Part shown: in pieces, positions 14,443 through 17,969 of the stretch
Position numbering within the stretch: position 1 is the first letter of the stretch
How the letters are laid out: each line of letters opens with the position of its first letter
DNA from: DAOMOP01 sp035444405
GTDB taxonomy: Bacteria > Pseudomonadota > Gammaproteobacteria > Burkholderiales > Rhodocyclaceae
NCBI GenBank assembly: GCA_035444405.1
Contig: DAOMOP010000066.1
Location: 1 to 17,969, forward strand
Length of the DNA stretch: 17,969 nucleotides
Reading direction: 5' to 3'
The notes under the pieces: model-generated
Seen by the model: the letters and a program-made list of their open reading frames with translations, nothing else
The model's database searches: none
Told to the model about the DNA's origin: nothing
Translations under genes and position numbers: made by a program

Positions 14443-15774
14443 TCAGCCGACCCAGCCGCGCGCGCGCATCCACGCCGCAAGCCGGGCGGCGTCCGCCGCT
14501 GCGACGCCCGCTTGCGCGCGCAGCGCCTCCTCGATGCTCGCACCGGCGCCGCGCGTGCGCGCCGCGCGCAGCAGCGGTGCGAGCCGGACGCCGTCGACAT
14601 GCCAGATGCCGAGCGGCTGCTCGGGGGTGACGACGACTTCCTCCTCGACGATGCGCCCGTCGGCGACGACCGGCATGCGCGCGATCCGGACCGTCTCGGG
14701 CGTCGTCGGCGCGTGGATCGGCTCGGCGTCCGGCCACTGCCGGCGCAGCTGCCAGAATGGCTGCCGCACCCAGCGCGGCTCCTGCGCGTAGAAATCGCGT
14801 CCGATGCGCGCAAAGCGGTAGAACAACTCGTCGATGCGCCGGCGATGGAACCGCTGCGCCAGTGCACCACGCGACGGCTCGTGCAGCAGCGTGCCGATGA
14901 CGGCCGGTGCCTGCAGCGCAGACGACATGGCCTGGAAGATACCGTTGCCCGACAGCGGATCGACCGCCATCGCCGCATCGCCGACACGAATCCAATCGTC
15001 GCCGACGACCGCCTCGTGGAGCACCGGCGTGGCGGCACGCGCATGGGGTTCGCCGACCGGCTCGGCATCGTGTATGAACGGCCGCGCCGCCTCGATCGTC
15101 TCGAGGCGCGCGCGGCAGAAGCCGCCGAGTTCGCGCTTCGGGGGCAGCATCGTGCTTGCGACATCGAGCGTGAGCTGCAGATAGCGGCGTCCGTCCTCGA
15201 GCGCGGCCATCCACGCCCAGCCGTCGGCCAGGCTTTGCACCGCCGAGCGCGCCGGCCCACGTGGCCCCTGCCAGTACTGCAGCAGCGACACCGTCTCGAC
15301 GCCGCGCACGCGCGGCAGCCCCTGTCCGGGCGCCGCGCGCCCGCGCGCCTCGACGAGGAAATCCGCTTCCAGCACCTCGCGTGCGCCCCGCCCCTCCACC
15401 GTGATCGCGTACCGCGCGGAGGACGATGAAATCGCGACGACGCGCCCGGGCACGAGCAGGACGCCGTGCGCCGCCACATCGTCGAGCAGCGCCTCGTCGA
15501 AGCGCTGCCGATCGACGAGCTGTTCCGTATTGGCCCGCGAGGTCACGCCGTTCCAGGTCACACAGCGCGGCGACGGCGGCGCGAAGCAGCGCAATGCGCG
15601 CTCGAAGCCGGCCGCGCGCAGCCCGCCGATGACCCGCTCGGACACGCCCTCGACCGCCGCGAAACGACGCGGCTCGCCGACCAGCACCACCTCCTCGCCT
15701 ACACGGCGCAGCCCGATGGCGACCGCGGCACCGGCCGGACCGCCACCGACAACGGCGATTCTCTTCGCAGTCAA
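14443..15774 (-). CDS. FAD-dependent oxidoreductase, halogenase/monooxygenase-like
   Basis: The 443-residue flavoprotein has the FAD-binding loop VVGGGPAGAAVA (GxGxxG, residues 10-15) at its very N-terminus, a second FAD signature VGDAAMAVDPLSGNGIFQA in the C-terminal half, and a GWAWMAAL stretch resembling the WxWxIP region of flavin-dependent halogenases and related monooxygenases. Peptide-modifying flavoproteins such as LodB and QhpG belong to this broad group, but no partner oxidase or dehydrogenase is visible here. I place the start at TTG 15774, which has a strong ribosome binding site (GGGAGG, 7 bases upstream); ATG 15816 is the alternative but has a poor site. A decayed relative lies at 1529-1696. 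The next gene downstream is the 74-residue membrane protein. The substrate is unknown. Confidence 0.82.
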   Translation of the reverse strand: MTAKRIAVVGGGPAGAAVAIGLRRVGEEVVLVGEPRRFAAVEGVSERVIGGLRAAGFERALRCFAPPSPRCVTWNGVTSRANTEQLVDRQRFDEALLDDVAAHGVLLVPGRVVAISSSSARYAITVEGRGAREVLEADFLVEARGRAAPGQGLPRVRGVETVSLLQYWQGPRGPARSAVQSLADGWAWMAALEDGRRYLQLTLDVASTMLPPKRELGGFCRARLETIEAARPFIHDAEPVGEPHARAATPVLHEAVVGDDWIRVGDAAMAVDPLSGNGIFQAMSSALQAPAVIGTLLHEPSRGALAQRFHRRRIDELFYRFARIGRDFYAQEPRWVRQPFWQLRRQWPDAEPIHAPTTPETVRIARMPVVADGRIVEEEVVVTPEQPLGIWHVDGVRLAPLLRAARTRGAGASIEEALRAQAGVAAADAARLAAWMRARGWVG

Positions 15775-15874
15775 CGATTCGCCTCCCGCATCACGATGCC
15801 CATTCGCCGACGACATCCGCGCCACCACCACCGGCAGGTGAAGGCAGCGGCCATCGCTCGGCGACGAGACCCAT

Positions 15875-16855
15875 CTACCGCATGTCCTCCCCCGGCACCG
15901 CCGCATCGCACCGCAGAGCGGGCTGCGATGTCCCCGGCTGCACGACAGGTGCAACGGCGGCGCGTGGTGCGTTCATGCGCGCACGCAAGGCCTGCACACT
16001 GATCAGCGCGAGCGCCACCGCGATGCACAGCATCCCCAGCGCCTCGGCGCCGCTCGGCCGTTCGCCGAGCTCGATCCAGCCGCTCAACACGCCGACGCCC
16101 GGCACCGCGAGCGACGACAGACCGGCGATGCCGGCCGGCAGACGATCGAGGATGAACAGCCACAACACCCATGCGAGCCCGGTCGCGAACACCGCGTTGA
16201 AGGCCAGCGCTCCGAAGAAATACGGCGTCGGCTGCGGCGGCGACGACGGCAGCCACCACGCGATCACGCACAGCACCACCGCTCCCATCAGCATCTGCCA
16301 GGCGGTCAGCGGCAACAGGTCGAGCACGATGCGCGCACGCAGGCGCTTGGCCACCACCGCGCTGGCCGCCCAGGTCAGCCCCGCCACCAACGCGAGCCCG
16401 GTGCTGAAGAGATCGGCCGGCAATCGCCACGGCTCGACGATGAGCGCCAGCCCGATCAGCGCGACGGCCACTGCGAACCACTGCAGCCCGCGCACACGCT
16501 CGCCGAGAAACACCCACGCGAGCGGCAGCAGCCAGAACGGCATCACGTAGACGAGCACCGCGGTCTTGCCCGCGCCCCCGCCGACCAGTGCCCACTGGAT
16601 CAGCGCCGTGAACGCCGCCGTCTGCAGGACGCCGAGCAGCAGCGTCGGCCCCGGTGCGACGAGCCGCAGCGACTGCCCACGCAGCACCAGCACGGAAAAC
16701 AGCACCAGCGCCCCGAGCACGGCGCGGATGGCCGAGAAATCGAACGGGTCCGCGTACTGCATGACCTGCTTCATCACGACCCAGTTGTATCCCCAGATCA
16801 GCGAGAGCAGCACGAGTGCGCCGGCAGCGAGTTGAAGCTTCCTGTCGATGTTCAT
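15875..16855 (-). CDS. EamA/DMT-family transporter
   Basis: The 326-residue inner-membrane protein has the ten-helix layout of drug/metabolite transporters as two EamA repeats. The first begins LIWGYNWVVMKQVMQYADPFDFSAIR, a segment typical of the family; the second begins near GLTWAASAVVAKRL. Members export amino acids, nucleobases or other metabolites; nothing here fixes the substrate. The ATG at 16855 has a GGGGG ribosome binding site, and the gene starts 10 bp after the GntR-type regulator gene, so the two form an operon. The C-terminal tail of about 35 residues is polar. It is followed at 100 bp by the flavoprotein gene on the same strand. Confidence 0.9.
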   Translation of the reverse strand: MNIDRKLQLAAGALVLLSLIWGYNWVVMKQVMQYADPFDFSAIRAVLGALVLFSVLVLRGQSLRLVAPGPTLLLGVLQTAAFTALIQWALVGGGAGKTAVLVYVMPFWLLPLAWVFLGERVRGLQWFAVAVALIGLALIVEPWRLPADLFSTGLALVAGLTWAASAVVAKRLRARIVLDLLPLTAWQMLMGAVVLCVIAWWLPSSPPQPTPYFFGALAFNAVFATGLAWVLWLFILDRLPAGIAGLSSLAVPGVGVLSGWIELGERPSGAEALGMLCIAVALALISVQALRARMNAPRAAVAPVVQPGTSQPALRCDAAVPGEDMR

Positions 16856-16865
16856 GATCCCCCGA

Positions 16866-17528
16866 TCAGACGAAAATGCCCCACCAGCGCAGCGTGTGGC
16901 GGTAGTGGTCGCGCACCGCGCCGGCGGCGAGATCCTCGTCGCCATCCGAGATCGCGTCGATGATGCGCAGATGCTCTTCCATCGCCGGCACGATGCGGTC
17001 GGGCAACAGCGGGCGCGAATGCTGGATCACCGCGATCTTGTCGCGGTTGAGCGCATAGACGGCCTCGGCGGCGGGGTTCTCGAGCGCCGCCGCGAGCGCC
17101 TGGTGCAGTTCCCAATCGACCTCCTTGGCCTCGTGCTGCAAGGCCGGCGTGATGCCCTCGCGCGCCTGTGCGAGCACCCGCTCGTGATGCGCGCGCAGCG
17201 CGTCGAGCAGCGAGGGATCGTGATGGCGCACGATGCGCCGCGCCCCTTCCTGGTCGAGGATCGCGCGCAGGTCGAAGCATTCGCGGATGCGCTCGGGCGT
17301 GGCCTCCATCACCATCACGCCGCGCTTGGGCACGACCTCGACGAGCGCAACGGTCTCCGCACGCTTGACCGCCTCGCGCGTCGGCGCGAGCGGAAAGCCG
17401 AGCATGCGCACCAGATCGGGCATCGAGACGAACTGCCCGGCACGCAGGCCCTCGCGCGTGAGCAGTTCGCGCAGCTTCAGGTAGGCCTTGTCGGCGAGCA
17501 GCAGTCCGTCGGCATCGGGCATGTTCAT
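16866..17528 (-). CDS. GntR-family transcriptional regulator, FCD (FadR-like) subfamily
   Basis: The 220-residue protein has an N-terminal winged helix (about 10-75, with AYLKLRELL, PDLVRMLGFPLAPTREAVKR and VEVVPKRGVMV) and an all-helical FCD ligand-binding domain (about 80-210, with RIRECFDLRAILDQEGARRIV and an HLRIIDAISDGD segment). FCD regulators usually sense organic acids and repress nearby catabolic or transport genes. The ATG at 17528 has a GGGGGG ribosome binding site at the right distance. It is divergent from the + strand gene at 17892, and the AT-rich region between them carries CATAA/TTATG inverted repeats that could be its operator. It probably controls itself, the transporter and the divergent gene; that is inference. 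Confidence 0.92.
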   Translation of the reverse strand: MNMPDADGLLLADKAYLKLRELLTREGLRAGQFVSMPDLVRMLGFPLAPTREAVKRAETVALVEVVPKRGVMVMEATPERIRECFDLRAILDQEGARRIVRHHDPSLLDALRAHHERVLAQAREGITPALQHEAKEVDWELHQALAAALENPAAEAVYALNRDKIAVIQHSRPLLPDRIVPAMEEHLRIIDAISDGDEDLAAGAVRDHYRHTLRWWGIFV

Positions 17529-17608
17529 GATGACCCCCCGTCATGTGTTCCCACGCATGTTACACGCGACGATGCCAGCACGCATATCACACGAAATGTT
17601 CGAGTATC

Positions 17609-17653
17609 CATAAATAAGATTATGATTGACATCGCTGTGCGGTTATACATAAC
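17609..17653. promoter_or_regulatory. Candidate operators for the GntR/FCD regulator
   Basis: Two inverted repeats share the half-site CATAA. CATAA-N6-TTATG is perfect at 17609-17624, and GTTAT-AC-ATAAC is perfect at 17642-17653. The second overlaps the putative -10 region of the rightward promoter, where a repressor would block transcription. They sit in a short AT-rich island in an otherwise GC-rich window. Confidence 0.45.
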
Positions 17654-17655
17654 AT
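17626..17655 (+). promoter_or_regulatory. Candidate sigma-70 promoter for the divergent + strand gene
   Basis: TTGACA (17626-17631) is a perfect -35 box. With an 18-base spacer, TAACAT (17650-17655) matches 4 of 6 bases of the -10 consensus. Transcription would start near 17662, about 180 bases before the first reading frame at 17842. Confidence 0.45.
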
Positions 17656-17841
17656 TTTAGCACACATATAACAGTTCGGATGTCCTCGGTCAGGCCGGGG
17701 GGGCAGGCCGACAAGCTCAGCACACAGGCCGACGCAGACCACATCCGGACCCACCGGAGAACCACGACACGCCGCCGTGTGCGGTGGAGACAACCGTCAG
17801 CCAGCCTCGCCCGGCCGGCGACGAACAAGGAGACCCCACTG
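17656..17841 (+). other. Untranslated leader before the divergent gene
   Basis: With the island before it, this fills the roughly 310-base gap between the regulator gene and the leader frame at 17842. It returns to high GC after about 17675. A small perfect hairpin (ACACG-CCGC-CGTGT, about 17768-17781) is visible. I see no recognised riboswitch, terminator or gene in it. Confidence 0.35.
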
Positions 17842-17895
17842 ATGAACTTGACAACCGGCTCCCTCCTCCAACTTTCAACGGAGATTCATCGATGA
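17842..17895 (+). CDS. Possible 17-residue leader peptide coupled to the next gene
   Basis: A reading frame MNLTTGSLLQLSTEIHR starts at ATG 17842, 9 bases after a strong AAGGAGA ribosome binding site (17827-17833). Its TGA (17893-17895) overlaps the ATG of the next gene (17892) as ATGA. The binding site for the downstream gene (GGAG, 17880-17883) lies inside it. A frame this short with so good a ribosome binding site suggests translational coupling rather than chance. The peptide has no obvious run of regulatory codons and may have no function of its own. Confidence 0.5.
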   Translation: MNLTTGSLLQLSTEIHR

Positions 17896-17969
17896 GCAGT
17901 CACAATTCCGGCGCCATCCGCGTCGCCGCCCCCGCCGAGCTGCCCGACTGGGCGCGCCGCGCCGTCGAT
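17892..17969 (+). CDS. Start of an unidentified gene (partial, 26 codons)
   Basis: The frame from ATG 17892 begins MSSHNSGAIRVAAPAELPDW and runs open to the window edge. A GGAG element 8 bases upstream and the ATGA overlap with the 17-codon leader frame support the start. The N-terminus has no signal peptide or membrane helix and is too short to name. It is divergent from the GntR/FCD regulator, so it is likely a catabolic gene under that regulator. Confidence 0.65.
   Translation, partial: MSSHNSGAIRVAAPAELPDWARRAVD

Noticed and set aside
14211..15479. 422-codon frame on the - strand containing the small membrane protein
   Set aside because: Most of it is an out-of-frame, Arg/Ser-rich shadow of the flavoprotein gene. 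Only the last 74 codons, after the flavoprotein stop, look like protein.
15771..15806. Mini-frame whose stop overlaps the TTG start of the flavoprotein gene
   Set aside because: It has no convincing ribosome binding site of its own, and the overlap arises from the GGGAGG site region. It is too short to support.

Overview
The window is about 18 kb of GC-rich bacterial DNA with dense, overlapping genes. The gene families suggest a betaproteobacterium (Burkholderiales or Rhodocyclales type), but this is inferred from gene families and base composition, not from a marker gene. No rRNA, tRNA, CRISPR array, transposase or integrase was seen.

Left edge (1-688, + strand): the end of allantoicase and a complete ureidoglycolate lyase gene with an ATGA overlap, i.e. 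the end of an allantoin/ureide catabolic operon. It faces a leftward gene for a small secreted protein (774-1295).

Centre (1.3-14.1 kb, all - strand): a two-component system (CHASE3 histidine kinase 12661-14064 and NtrC-type sigma-54 response regulator 11340-12698), followed by a seven-gene operon (11040 down to 1759). The operon encodes a GT28/MurG-like glycosyltransferase, two GT4 glycosyltransferases, a fused ABC exporter, two APH-fold kinases and an AlgE-like outer-membrane barrel. The 300-bp gap before it has a textbook sigma-54 layout: a perfect -24/-12 element (11240-11255), a perfect IHF consensus (11270-11282) and two 13-bp dyads (11320-11351, consensus TCCAGAATCTGGA) at about -98 and -117. 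A near-match -24/-12 element with two related dyads lies upstream of the secreted-protein gene. The sequence therefore predicts a small RpoN regulon: a kinase senses an envelope or external signal, and the regulator turns on a glycan or glycolipid assembly and export line plus one abundant secreted protein. I know of no named system with this exact gene set. This is the best candidate here for an undescribed system.

Between the barrel gene and the secreted-protein gene (about 1529-1696) is a decayed, internally deleted, frameshifted relic of a flavoprotein gene. Its intact relative is in the same window at 14443-15774. The two aligned blocks are 84% (69/82) and 87% (52/60) identical by my hand count, and about 840 bp between them is missing.

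Right part (14.2-17.5 kb, - strand): a GntR/FCD regulator, an EamA/DMT transporter, the intact FAD-dependent oxidoreductase and a 74-residue two-helix membrane protein. The regulator is divergent from a + strand gene whose first 26 codons close the window (17892 onward). That gene is preceded by an AT-rich promoter/operator island and a 17-residue upstream reading frame that overlaps its start codon.
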